From Sandaracinaceae bacterium (GTDB taxonomy: Bacteria > Myxococcota_A > Polyangia > Polyangiales > Sandaracinaceae): a DNA stretch of 64,000 nt. The notes under the pieces are model-generated. The model was not told the origin of the DNA, did not search any database, and worked only from the letters and a program-made list of their open reading frames with translations. Location: NCBI GenBank assembly GCA_020633195.1, contig JACKEC010000016.1, positions 812,571 to 876,570 of the forward strand, read 5' to 3'. This document shows positions 1 through 7,190 of this stretch, in pieces. A program made the translations under genes and the position numbers. Position 1 is the stretch's first letter, and each line of letters opens with the position of its first letter.

Positions 1-144
1 GGGCGGGTGCTCACCGCGTTCGGGTGGGAGATGGGGGACCTCGCCGCCGAGCTCGGCAGCACCGTCGACGTGCACGGGAGCTTGCGCCCCGACACGTGGC
101 GCGGCGGCGACGCCATCGAGCTCCGCATCGGCGGGATCCTGTAG
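1..144 (+). CDS. C-terminal end of a probable RecJ-type single-strand exonuclease (partial)
   Basis: The open frame enters from the left edge and ends in TAG, giving 47 residues. The pattern of a short beta-rich stretch with 'AFGWEMGDLAAELG' and then 'RPDTWRGGDAIELRI' resembles the C-terminal OB-type domain of RecJ 5'-3' single-strand DNA exonucleases, where an aromatic 'W.G...IEL.I' strand ends the protein. No catalytic DHH motif is inside the window, so the call rests on this tail alone. It could be another protein with a similar terminal domain. The gene converges on the next gene, with a perfect palindrome between the two stops. Confidence 0.45.
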   Translation, partial: GRVLTAFGWEMGDLAAELGSTVDVHGSLRPDTWRGGDAIELRIGGIL

Positions 145-146
145 CG

Positions 147-170
147 AGCAGGCTGCTCGAGCAGCCTGCT
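147..170. repeat. Perfect 24-bp palindrome between convergent genes
   Basis: The two 12-base halves are exact reverse complements (AGCAGGCTGCTC and its complement), centred between 158 and 159. It lies 2 bases after the stop at 144 and 18 bases before the stop of the opposing gene at 189. It may act as a bidirectional terminator, although there is no T-tract. The CAGGCTGC/GCAGCCTG core recurs in the hairpins at 18617-18643 and 18827-18873, so it may also be a dispersed REP-like element. Confidence 0.7.
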
Positions 171-188
171 AACGACGCTGCGCGCCGA

Positions 189-869
189 TCATGCGGGGGC
201 GCGGAGGCCGCGTACGACGGGGCCGATCCAGGGGAGCCAGGTCAGCGCGAGCGCGCCGGCGGCGAGGTAGCCCAGCTCGGGGGGCGGCTCGAGCGAGGTG
301 CACCCGAGGTACGGCGACGGGGCCACCGCGAGCGGCGCGAGGCCGACGACGAGCGCGGCGGCGAGCAGCACGAACAGCGACCACGTGCGCTGGAAGCCGA
401 GCCCGATCACGCCGACCCCCGTGAGCGCGACCGCGCCCCAGCCGAGCGCCTGCGCGGGCCCGGAGTGCAGCACGGCGAAGAACGCCGCCGTGGGGATCGC
501 CACGCCCATCACCGCCGCGGTCCAGCGCAGCCGAGGGCTGTCGCCGAACGTCTCCCCGAACGCGGGCAGCGCCAGCACCAGCCCCAGGCTCTGCGACAGG
601 AGCACCCACTGCTCGAAGCGCTCCGGCACGTCGAAGCCGGTCCCGAGGCCCCAGGCCACGAGCCCCACCAGCCCGAGGCCGATGCCGAGCCCGCGCGCGG
701 CGGCGACCCGGAAGACCAGCCCGAGCCCCGCGAGCACGAACGGGGAGAAGACCACGAGGATCTCGAAGACCTCGCTCCAGCGGACGTTCGAGCTGGCCAG
801 CACGGTGCCGGGGAGGGCGAGGAAGATGGCGGCGAGGAGCCAACGGCTCGCGGTGGTGAGGCGCGTCAT
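189..869 (-). CDS. Multi-pass membrane protein of unknown function
   Basis: A protein of about 226 residues starting MTRLTTASRWLL. The ATG at 869 is preferred over an in-frame GTG five codons upstream because the positively charged N-terminus then leads straight into the first hydrophobic helix. Six to seven hydrophobic stretches cover almost the whole length, including AIFLALPG, LVVFSPFVLAGLGLVF, LGLVGLVAWGLG and LFVLLAAALVVGLAPLAV. No catalytic or binding motif is recognisable and I cannot assign a family. It stands alone on its strand and converges with the partial gene at the left edge. Confidence 0.7.
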   Translation of the reverse strand: MTRLTTASRWLLAAIFLALPGTVLASSNVRWSEVFEILVVFSPFVLAGLGLVFRVAAARGLGIGLGLVGLVAWGLGTGFDVPERFEQWVLLSQSLGLVLALPAFGETFGDSPRLRWTAAVMGVAIPTAAFFAVLHSGPAQALGWGAVALTGVGVIGLGFQRTWSLFVLLAAALVVGLAPLAVAPSPYLGCTSLEPPPELGYLAAGALALTWLPWIGPVVRGLRAPA

Positions 870-920
870 GACGAGAGCGACCACGGTCGGCGCGCCGATC
901 TTTGTTCCCGCGCTCGTCGG

Positions 921-1976
921 TCAGGGCACTTCGAAGGTCGCCACGAGATCGCCGAGCCGGACCAGCTGACGCCCGGAGGGGAGCTCGCCGAGGCTGAACC
1001 AGGCCGAGGTCGGCACCGGCCGCCCGACGCAGTCGCAGTCCTCGCGATGGCAGCTCAGCATGCGCAGGGCGATGGAGCCGTCGTCTGCGGTGGCGAGCTG
1101 CTCGACCACCGGCTCGGGGGTCACGCAGCAGACGAGGGCCTCGCCGGTGGCGCGCACCCACCACAGCCGCTGCCCGCCTTGCACCAGATCGAGCCGCGGG
1201 CCCTCGACCTCGAGGCTCACCGCCGGGATCTCGGCGCACTCGTCGCGGGGGTGCACCTCGACCTGACCCGCCCCGTGCGGGAACCCCACCATGTGCGTCC
1301 CGACCGGCAGCGGATCGTGGACGTGACCCGCCTGGTAGCCGCCGTCGATGCAGTCGCACTCGTCGCAGCAGTCGCAGAGCTCGAGCGCGTACGAGAGCGA
1401 CTCCGCGCCCACGACCCGGGGCCGGCAGTCACAGCCGAAGCCCGGCTCGCTGGTCAGCGTCGCCGGGTAGGGCTGCCCTTCGAGCACGTGCTCGGGGGCG
1501 CGGAAGCCGCCGCCGCCAGGGGCCGGTCCGCACGTGGACGGCGTCGGCGCGAGGACCTCGAAGGTGCAGGTCGCGCCGCCCGCTTCGACCGTGTGCGCGC
1601 CCAGATCGAACAGGTTCTCGAGCGTGATCTCCACCTCCTCGATCGGACCGACGCAGCGACAGGTCGGGCAGCAGTCGCAGGCGTCCCACTCGAGCTCGAC
1701 GAGGTGGCGTCGCCCCACCGTCTCGACCTGCCGGCGGACCGTTCCGGAGTCGCAGCACGTGGTCGGGCTCGTCTGCACGCGCACCACCGCGGACGTCCCG
1801 GCGACGACGACCGACGGACACGACAGCTCCATCACCGCGCCCGGGTAGAGCTCGCACATCAGCGCCCCCGCGTCGGCCTCGGGGGGACCGGCGTCGGAGT
1901 CCCCGAGGCCGTGCATGTCGAAGCACCCCGCGAGGGGCGCGGTGATCAGTGCCAGGGTGAGCCATCGCGCGCGCAT
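921..1976 (-). CDS. Lipoprotein with three Cys-cluster domains
   Basis: The start at 1976 (MRARWLTLALITAPLAGC) gives a lipoprotein signal peptide with an LAGC lipobox; a start 14 codons upstream would bury it. The mature protein of about 330 residues reads as three related beta-rich segments. Each ends in a dense cysteine cluster: CDCCPTCRC, CDCCDECDC and CHREDCDC. Such spacing suggests metal binding or a disulfide knot at the cell surface. No known enzyme domain was recognised. It is probably exported to the envelope, and similar Cys-rich lipoproteins recur across the window. Confidence 0.75.
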   Translation of the reverse strand: MRARWLTLALITAPLAGCFDMHGLGDSDAGPPEADAGALMCELYPGAVMELSCPSVVVAGTSAVVRVQTSPTTCCDSGTVRRQVETVGRRHLVELEWDACDCCPTCRCVGPIEEVEITLENLFDLGAHTVEAGGATCTFEVLAPTPSTCGPAPGGGGFRAPEHVLEGQPYPATLTSEPGFGCDCRPRVVGAESLSYALELCDCCDECDCIDGGYQAGHVHDPLPVGTHMVGFPHGAGQVEVHPRDECAEIPAVSLEVEGPRLDLVQGGQRLWWVRATGEALVCCVTPEPVVEQLATADDGSIALRMLSCHREDCDCVGRPVPTSAWFSLGELPSGRQLVRLGDLVATFEVP

Positions 1977-2022
1977 GCGCGCGGAGTGCGCAAGCCCCGG
2001 GCCAAGGCCCGAGGGCATCGCC

Positions 2023-2808
2023 TCAGCGCCCCGTCCACTGCGGCTCGCGCTTCTGGAGGAACGCGGTGAGGCCCTCGCGCGCGTCCTCGGTGCCGAGCAC
2101 CGCGAACAGCTGGGTCTGCAGCCAGGGCACCGCCTCCGCGAGCGCGAGGTCGGCCTGGTGGTGGTACGCGGCGAGCCCCATCCGCATCGCGGTCGGCGAC
2201 TGCGCGGTGAGCTTCGCGGTCAGCGCGTCGACCTCGGCGTCGAGCGCCTCGTCGGGCACGGCGCGGTTGATCAGCTCGAGCTCGGCCGCCTGGGCCGCCG
2301 AGAGCTTGTCCCCGAGCAGCATCATCTCGAGGAGCCGCCGCTTGCTCATCACGCGCATGAGCACGGCCATGATCATCATCGGGAACAGGCCGCGCTTGAT
2401 CTCCGGGGTCGCGAACACGGCGCCCTCGGCGGCGATCGCGAAGTCGCACGCGGCGACGAGCCCGAGCCCGCCGCCCATCGCGACGCCATTCACACGCGCC
2501 ACGGTGGGCTTGCCCAGGGTGGTGAAGCGCAGGAGCAGATCGGAGTAGTCGCCTCGCGGCTCGAGCTTCGGGCCGTCCCCCCCGCTCGACATCTGCTTGA
2601 GGTCGCCGCCCGCGCAGAACGCCTTGCCCGCTCCGGTGATCACCACCGCGCGCACCTCGGCGTCCTCCTTGGCGTCGTCGAGCGCGTAGAGCAGCTCGTT
2701 GACCATCTGCGGGCCCATCGCGTTCTTGCGGTCCGGCCGGTTCAGCGTGACGCGCGCGACGTGGTCGGCGACGACCACCTCGAGCTGCTCGTAGGGGCGG
2801 CTCTCCAT
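2023..2808 (-). CDS. Enoyl-CoA hydratase/isomerase family protein
   Basis: A 261-residue crotonase-fold protein, the usual length. The oxyanion-hole elements are visible: CAGGDL near residue 65 and MGGGLGL near 111. The later conserved acid in FATPEIKRGLFP (E136) is present, but the first crotonase catalytic Glu position (GGGxE in classical hydratases) is replaced by GGGLGL. This pattern is known from glutaconyl-CoA hydratase-like members such as LiuC/AtuE. Its ATG shares one base (TGATG) with the stop of the BKACE gene, so the two are translationally coupled. It probably acts on a CoA ester downstream of, or parallel to, the beta-keto acid cleavage step. The exact substrate is unknown. Confidence 0.88.
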   Translation of the reverse strand: MESRPYEQLEVVVADHVARVTLNRPDRKNAMGPQMVNELLYALDDAKEDAEVRAVVITGAGKAFCAGGDLKQMSSGGDGPKLEPRGDYSDLLLRFTTLGKPTVARVNGVAMGGGLGLVAACDFAIAAEGAVFATPEIKRGLFPMMIMAVLMRVMSKRRLLEMMLLGDKLSAAQAAELELINRAVPDEALDAEVDALTAKLTAQSPTAMRMGLAAYHHQADLALAEAVPWLQTQLFAVLGTEDAREGLTAFLQKREPQWTGR

Positions 2809-3713
2809 CACTCCGCCGCGTGCCCGACCGCGAGGGCCGCGTCGCGCCCCGCGGATCGCGCGTCGAGGCCGAGGATCTGCCGCGCCTCCTCGACCGTCGC
2901 CGGGGTGCGGCCGACGTCGCGGGTCATCCGCGCGGCGACCTCGACCATCGCCCCGTTCGACGTCGCCATCTCGCCGTTCGGCAGGTAGAGGTGGTCCTCG
3001 AGGCCGGTCCGGATGTTCCCGCCGAGCACGAGCGCCGTCGCGAGCATCCGCCAGTGGCAGTGGGAGATCCCGATGACCTCCCACTCCGTGTCGGCCGGCA
3101 TGATCTTGGTCTGGAGCTGCAGCGACTCCACCGTCGGCGGGATCCCGCCGAGCACGTTGAGGATGAACGAGAACTGGAAGGGCGGCTTCAGCACGCCCAT
3201 GTCGAGCAGCGGCCAGACCCCGTGGTTGTGGCCCGTGTCGAAGCACTCGAGCTCGGGCTTTACGCCCACCTCGTTCATCGTCTCGAGCAGCCTGATGATC
3301 TTCCCGTAGGGGTTGGGGAAGACCATGTCGAACGCAAACGACTTCCGGTTCGTGGAGTACTTCGCGTAGTTCATCGTGCCCATGTTGAGGGCGCCGATCT
3401 CGGGGCGGTCGGCCCGCAAGTACTCTTGCTGCTGAGAGACGTCCTCGAGGATCGTCCCCGACGAGTAGTTGAGGATGATCGGGCAGCGGTCGCGGATCTC
3501 CTTCTTGATCTGCGCGAAGACGGCGGGCGCGAACGTCGGCGACCCGTCGTCGTTGCGGGCGTGGAGATGGACGACCGAGGCGCCCGCCTCGTAGGCGCGG
3601 CGCGCCTCCTCCGCGATCTCCACGGGGGTGTAGGGGATCGCGGGGCAGTGCTTGCGGTTCGCGAGCACGCCGGTCAGCGCGCACGTGATCACCACTTTGT
3701 CTTCGAACGCCAT
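2808..3713 (-). CDS. Beta-keto acid cleavage enzyme (BKACE, DUF849 / Kce family)
   Basis: A 301-residue protein of the 3-keto-5-aminohexanoate cleavage enzyme family. These TIM-barrel zinc enzymes condense a beta-keto acid with acetyl-CoA to give acetoacetate and a new CoA ester. The hallmark VVHLHARNDDGSPTF supplies the metal histidines (H49, H51), SSGTI lies in the active-site region, and RTGLEDHLYLPNG carries the conserved Glu (E239). It starts 2 bases after the marR stop and overlaps the hydratase gene by 1 base, forming a three-gene operon. BKACE substrates range from lysine-fermentation intermediates to carnitine and other keto acids; nothing in the sequence picks one. Confidence 0.9.
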   Translation of the reverse strand: MAFEDKVVITCALTGVLANRKHCPAIPYTPVEIAEEARRAYEAGASVVHLHARNDDGSPTFAPAVFAQIKKEIRDRCPIILNYSSGTILEDVSQQQEYLRADRPEIGALNMGTMNYAKYSTNRKSFAFDMVFPNPYGKIIRLLETMNEVGVKPELECFDTGHNHGVWPLLDMGVLKPPFQFSFILNVLGGIPPTVESLQLQTKIMPADTEWEVIGISHCHWRMLATALVLGGNIRTGLEDHLYLPNGEMATSNGAMVEVAARMTRDVGRTPATVEEARQILGLDARSAGRDAALAVGHAAE

Positions 3714-3715
3714 GC

Positions 3716-4228
3716 TCAGCCTCCGAGGCCTTCTCGTGATTCGATCTGCTCGCGGACCCGTTCCGCGAGCTTGCCGAGGATCCGCGTCAGCTCGGCGCGG
3801 TCCTCGCCCGACAGGGAGCGCAGCGCCTCCCCGAAGATCTCCATCGCCGTCACCGGGATCGCCGCGGCGACGGCCTGCCCGGCGCTCGTCGGCTCGAGCC
3901 GGATCACCCGCCGATCCTCGCGGCTCCGCCGCCGCCGGACCAGCCCGTCCCGCTCCATCCGGTCGACCAGGCCGGTCACCGTCGAGCTCTTCGCGCTCAT
4001 GCGCGCCCCGAGCTCCGAGAGGCTCAGGGTGCCGAAGCCCTCGAGGATCTTCAGCGCGGTGACCTGGGGCCCGGTGAGCCCGTGCTGTCGCGCCAGCTCC
4101 TTCGTGACGCGCCGGCTCTCCGTGTAGAGGTAGACGATCGCCTCCAGGATCCGGTCGACGTCCGTTTGAACGTTCCGGGGCTCCGGGGACACCGTCTCGG
4201 AGGTCGCGTCTCGTTCGGGCTCGGCCAA
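3716..4228 (-). CDS. MarR-family transcriptional regulator
   Basis: A 170-residue winged-helix protein. The DNA-binding core runs from about residue 40 (TKELARQHGLTGPQVTALKIL) through the recognition helix (LGARMSAKSSTVTGLVDRMERDGLV) and the basic wing (RRRRSREDRRVIRLEPT). The start is TTG at 4228, six bases downstream of the likely transcription start. It is the first gene of the marR-BKACE-hydratase operon, so it probably controls its own operon in response to the keto acid or a CoA derivative. That ligand role is inference. The N-terminal 25 residues are polar and likely disordered. Confidence 0.9.
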   Translation of the reverse strand: MAEPERDATSETVSPEPRNVQTDVDRILEAIVYLYTESRRVTKELARQHGLTGPQVTALKILEGFGTLSLSELGARMSAKSSTVTGLVDRMERDGLVRRRRSREDRRVIRLEPTSAGQAVAAAIPVTAMEIFGEALRSLSGEDRAELTRILGKLAERVREQIESREGLGG

Positions 4229-4240
4229 AGCTTCGCGTGC

Positions 4241-4269
4241 TAACTATCCGCTCACGGACCGTTGGTCAA
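4241..4269 (-). promoter_or_regulatory. Sigma-70-type promoter of the marR operon
   Basis: Read on the minus strand, TTGACC (4269-4264) and TAGTTA (4246-4241) are separated by exactly 17 bases. The -10 box ends 12 bases before the TTG start codon, so the leader would be only a few bases. This is one of the two best promoter matches in the window. Confidence 0.6.
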
Positions 4270-4287
4270 GCCGGACCACGCCGGCTT
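4268..4287. promoter_or_regulatory. Inverted repeat, candidate MarR operator
   Basis: AAGCCGG and CCGGCTT are exact 7-base arms around a 6-base centre. The left arm touches the -35 box of the marR promoter and the right arm lies upstream of the divergent gene at 4345. MarR-family repressors bind such palindromes near their own promoters. Assignment as operator is inference from position. Confidence 0.35.
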
Positions 4288-4344
4288 GCTGGTGCCCTCG
4301 GCGCCGTATAAGGTCGCGCTGTCCGACGCTCGGGAGGAGAGGGC

Positions 4345-5094
4345 TTGCTTCGTAATCGACTGACCCAGGTTGCCGGCCTCGCGATCTTGCTCGCGATGAC
4401 GCCCGAGATCATGGCGCCGCAGCAGGTCCAGGCGCAGTGCACGCCCAGCGTCCGCTGCGTGACGGTCGGGGCGGACGGCAAGGGCATCCTCGGGCTGGGG
4501 ATCATCGGCGCCGAGATCGGCTTCATGCTGCCGGCGATCATCGTGGGCGCCGGCGGGCACGAGCTCGACGAGTGGTGGGCCTACGTGCTCTTCCCCGTGG
4601 TCTTCGCGGCCGGTGGCGCGGTCGCCGGCTACTTCGCGCTCGAGGAGCCGGTCCAGATCGTCCCCGCGACGCCGACGAGCCCCGCGCGAAGGGTCAACGG
4701 GTTCCCAGAGGCCGCGGTCGCGGTGCTGGCGGTGGGGATGGCGTTAATCGTCCCAACCTTCGTCGGGGTGCTGGCGTTGACCAGCTACAACCCCGGCGCG
4801 TCCGACAACCCGAGCGGCGCCACCGGCGAAGAGGACGACGAAGCGCTCGACGACGACCTCCCCAGCGACGAGGAGCCGTCCAACGACGCGGTCCGCGACG
4901 AGGAGGCGACCAACAGCGCCCTCCGCCGCACGCTCGCGGGCGGGCCGGGTCTGTTCCGCTACGACCAGGGCCAGCTCCTGCTCGGCATCCCGATGGCGTA
5001 CGCGACCGACTCGTTCACGCAGGAGGAGCGCGATCACATGCGCCTCTCCGGCTCGCAGGACTACATCGTCCCCGTCGCCTCCGGCGTCTTCTGA
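4345..5094 (+). CDS. Exported membrane protein of unknown function
   Basis: The likely start is TTG at 4345, with GGGAGGAGA about 6 bases upstream as ribosome binding site. The 249-residue product begins with a signal-peptide-like segment (LTQVAGLAILLAMTP). It then has hydrophobic segments around residues 45-70, 75-95 and 125-150, followed by an acidic Asp/Glu-rich linker around 160-190 and a polar C-terminus. A possible -10 box (TATAAG, 4307-4312) precedes it. The gene is divergent from marR, but nothing indicates a shared function. No family is recognised. Confidence 0.7.
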   Translation: MLRNRLTQVAGLAILLAMTPEIMAPQQVQAQCTPSVRCVTVGADGKGILGLGIIGAEIGFMLPAIIVGAGGHELDEWWAYVLFPVVFAAGGAVAGYFALEEPVQIVPATPTSPARRVNGFPEAAVAVLAVGMALIVPTFVGVLALTSYNPGASDNPSGATGEEDDEALDDDLPSDEEPSNDAVRDEEATNSALRRTLAGGPGLFRYDQGQLLLGIPMAYATDSFTQEERDHMRLSGSQDYIVPVASGVF

Positions 5095-5101
5095 GTTGGC
5101 C

Positions 5102-5360
5102 GGGAGGGGCTGCGCCCCTCCCCCGCGATGCGCGAACGATGCTCGCTGCCTCGCGGGCTTCGCCCGCGAGCGCTGCGCTCGTTCGCGCCCGCGGGGCCCC
5201 CCACCCATCACGCGCTATCGCGCGACGGCGCGCGGAGCGCGCCGGTCGGTCGGGTCTCGCTTCGCTCGACCACGACCTCCACGTGCCGTGAGCCGTGGTG
5301 CCACGAGCCCGCGCATCGAAAGAAATTCTCTTTGCTCCCTTTCGCGCGCTTGGCGCGAAA
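5102..5360. repeat. Palindrome-rich intergenic region
   Basis: This spacer between the stop at 5094 and the gene ending at 5381 holds several perfect inverted repeats. There are 9-base arms at 5102-5110/5114-5122. A nested structure has outer arms at 5130-5139/5179-5188 and inner arms at 5151-5158/5162-5169. Eight-base arms lie at 5340-5347/5353-5360. The T/A-containing arms and regular nesting look like repetitive intergenic palindromes rather than a coding remnant. One of the hairpins may terminate transcription of either neighbour, but none has a T-tract. Confidence 0.6.
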
Positions 5361-5380
5361 TCCCGGAGCGCCCGACCGAG

Positions 5381-5833
5381 TCAGTCGACCGAGGCAGGAG
5401 CCGGCGCGAAGGCGGTCTCGCGGTAGTGGCGGAGCTCGGCGATGCCGTCCTGGATCGAGCCGGCGTCGGGGGGGCGGGACGCGTGGACGTCCGGGTACCA
5501 GCGGCGGACGAGCTCGCGGACGGTGCTGACGTCGATGCTCCGGTAGTGGAGGTAGCCGAAGAGCACGGGGAGGTGGGCGGCGAGGACGCGGCGGACGTCC
5601 TGGACGCGGGTGCCGGCGAGGATCCCGACGCCCTGCTCGACGTGCTCGGCGATGAGCGCGAGCGCGACCTGCTCGGCCTCTTTGGGATCGTCGACGGAGA
5701 CGTCCTCGGCCTCGGCGAGGACGGCGAGCTCCTTGTCGGTCACCGCCACGGACAGCCGCTCGAGCCGATCCGCGGCGGGGTCGAGGCCGCTGGCCCGAAC
5801 GTCGATCCACACGACCCGGTCGTTCAACTTCAT
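5381..5833 (-). CDS. Degenerate oligoribonuclease-like protein (DEDDh fold, active site altered)
   Basis: A 150-residue protein clearly related to oligoribonuclease (Orn): it keeps WID..ASGLDP, VTDKELAVLAEAE, LHYRSIDVSTVRELVRRWYP and IAELRHYRE. The catalytic set is broken, however. The WIDLE of Orn reads WIDVR, so the first Glu is lost, and the HxxxxD of the last exonuclease motif is replaced around PPDAGSIQDGIAEL. Only the first Asp and the VQD Asp remain. It is also about 30 residues shorter than Orn, missing part of the middle. It probably cannot hydrolyse nanoRNA and may be a regulatory or binding paralogue. A decaying gene is the alternative. Confidence 0.75.
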   Translation of the reverse strand: MKLNDRVVWIDVRASGLDPAADRLERLSVAVTDKELAVLAEAEDVSVDDPKEAEQVALALIAEHVEQGVGILAGTRVQDVRRVLAAHLPVLFGYLHYRSIDVSTVRELVRRWYPDVHASRPPDAGSIQDGIAELRHYRETAFAPAPASVD

Positions 5834-5849
5834 CGCCGCCCGAGGATAG

Positions 5850-7151
5850 TCAGCGGCATTCCAGGATGGCCAGGCTCGATTGGGCCGTCAGGGGATAGGC
5901 GCCGAGGATGGCGCCGAGGCCATCACCCGTGGCGTCGGCGCTCACCTCTTCGGGGCTCTCGAGCGAGGACGTGATCTGGCCCATCTCGAAGGTGGCCTCG
6001 TAGCGCGCCACGGTCGCGTCCATGAGCCACGCCCTGACGGACGTGGGGTTGCGCCGCGTGACCAGCAGGCGCGGCGCCAAGTAGAACAGCGACACCTCGT
6101 CGGCGCGGTCGCCGAAGGGCGCGGTGGTGGGGGAGGTCGTCGTCATCGGCGTCACGCGGGTGATCGCGTGGTCGAACGCGTCTCGGTACGCGACGTAGAC
6201 GGAGCCGTCACCCGAGGCGAGGCCGCGCGTCGCGAACGGGCCGGGCACCCGCTGCGAGCCCATGTCGACGCCGTCGGCGCGGAAGAACCGGACGGTGTCG
6301 TCGCCGTCGGTCACCGCGACGAGCCGCCCGTCGGTCGCGAGCCGCGGGGGCGCCGATCCGATGGCGAGGTCGATCCGCTCCTCCATCCCGCGCAAGAGGA
6401 CGCGCGAGCCCGCGGCGGTGTCGAGCACGACCCAGCGCTGACCGCCGATGAGGGCCACGTCGAGGTGGGTGACCTCGACGTCCGTGGTGAAGCTCATCGC
6501 GCCGCTCGCGACGAAGCCGTCGCCCGTCTCCGTCAGCACGTGGAGGCGCGGCTCGCCGGCGCCGCCGCCGATCACGATCGAGAGCTCGCGCGCGTCCCGC
6601 GACGCCGCGAAGGGTGCGCTCGGATCCGGCATCTCGAGGATCGTGAGCGGGCCCTCGACGCGGTCGCGCCCGACGAGCATCGCCCCGAGCTCTCCCGTGG
6701 GCGTCACCCCGACGACCGCGTACTGGCTCTCCATGCCGACGATGACCGCCCGGGCGAAGGGCTCGAGCAGCGGGCTGGTCCGGATCCCCGGTGCGTCTTC
6801 GTCGATCGTTCCGTCGCAGTCCTGATCGAAGCCGTCGCAGATCTCGGTGGCGCCCGGGAACACCGAGGCGTTGGTGTCGTCGCAGTCCACGCCGCAGGGG
6901 ATGGGCGCGTAGCGATCGCCGTCGTCGTCGAGGATGAACCCGCTGTCGACGCACGAGCCCGCGACGCACGTGAGCACGACGCACATGTCCGAGCTCACGC
7001 AGTCGCGATCGACGAGGCAGCCGCCCATCGTCTCTGGCAGCGGGACGTCGTCGGGGGGGCGCTCGTCGAACTGGCAGCCCCTGAACTGGGCTCCCCCGAG
7101 CAGGCAGGACGAGCTCAAGAGGGCGAGCGTCCAGGCGCGTCGGCTCGACAC
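5850..7151 (-). CDS. MopE-motif lipoprotein/secreted protein
   Basis: GTG at 7151 gives 433 residues beginning with a signal sequence (RRAWTLALLSSSCLLGG). The frame stays open upstream, but there it lies antisense to tilS. Residues 40-70 are Cys-rich (DRDCVSSDMCVVLTC). Residues 75-119 form one MopE-type unit with DDDGDRYAP, CGVDCDDT, PGATEICDGFDQDCDGTIDED; this motif is annotated as a putative metal-binding domain. The remaining 310 residues are beta-rich without recognised motif and resemble a beta-propeller-like repeat. It is likely displayed on the outer surface. It is divergent from tilS with 39 bases between starts. Confidence 0.8.
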   Translation of the reverse strand: MSSRRAWTLALLSSSCLLGGAQFRGCQFDERPPDDVPLPETMGGCLVDRDCVSSDMCVVLTCVAGSCVDSGFILDDDGDRYAPIPCGVDCDDTNASVFPGATEICDGFDQDCDGTIDEDAPGIRTSPLLEPFARAVIVGMESQYAVVGVTPTGELGAMLVGRDRVEGPLTILEMPDPSAPFAASRDARELSIVIGGGAGEPRLHVLTETGDGFVASGAMSFTTDVEVTHLDVALIGGQRWVVLDTAAGSRVLLRGMEERIDLAIGSAPPRLATDGRLVAVTDGDDTVRFFRADGVDMGSQRVPGPFATRGLASGDGSVYVAYRDAFDHAITRVTPMTTTSPTTAPFGDRADEVSLFYLAPRLLVTRRNPTSVRAWLMDATVARYEATFEMGQITSSLESPEEVSADATGDGLGAILGAYPLTAQSSLAILECR

Positions 7152-7190
7152 GCGGGCAGCATAGCACCGCCTCCCGTGCCAAGCTGAGGC

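Noticed and set aside
24..2069. A 681-codon open frame on the plus strand and many similar long antisense frames (for example 13090-15663, 25331-28348, 43899-45887).
   Set aside because: In DNA this GC-rich the antisense strand stays open by chance. The products are Arg/Ala/Gly/Pro strings with no domain, while the opposite strand encodes recognisable proteins.
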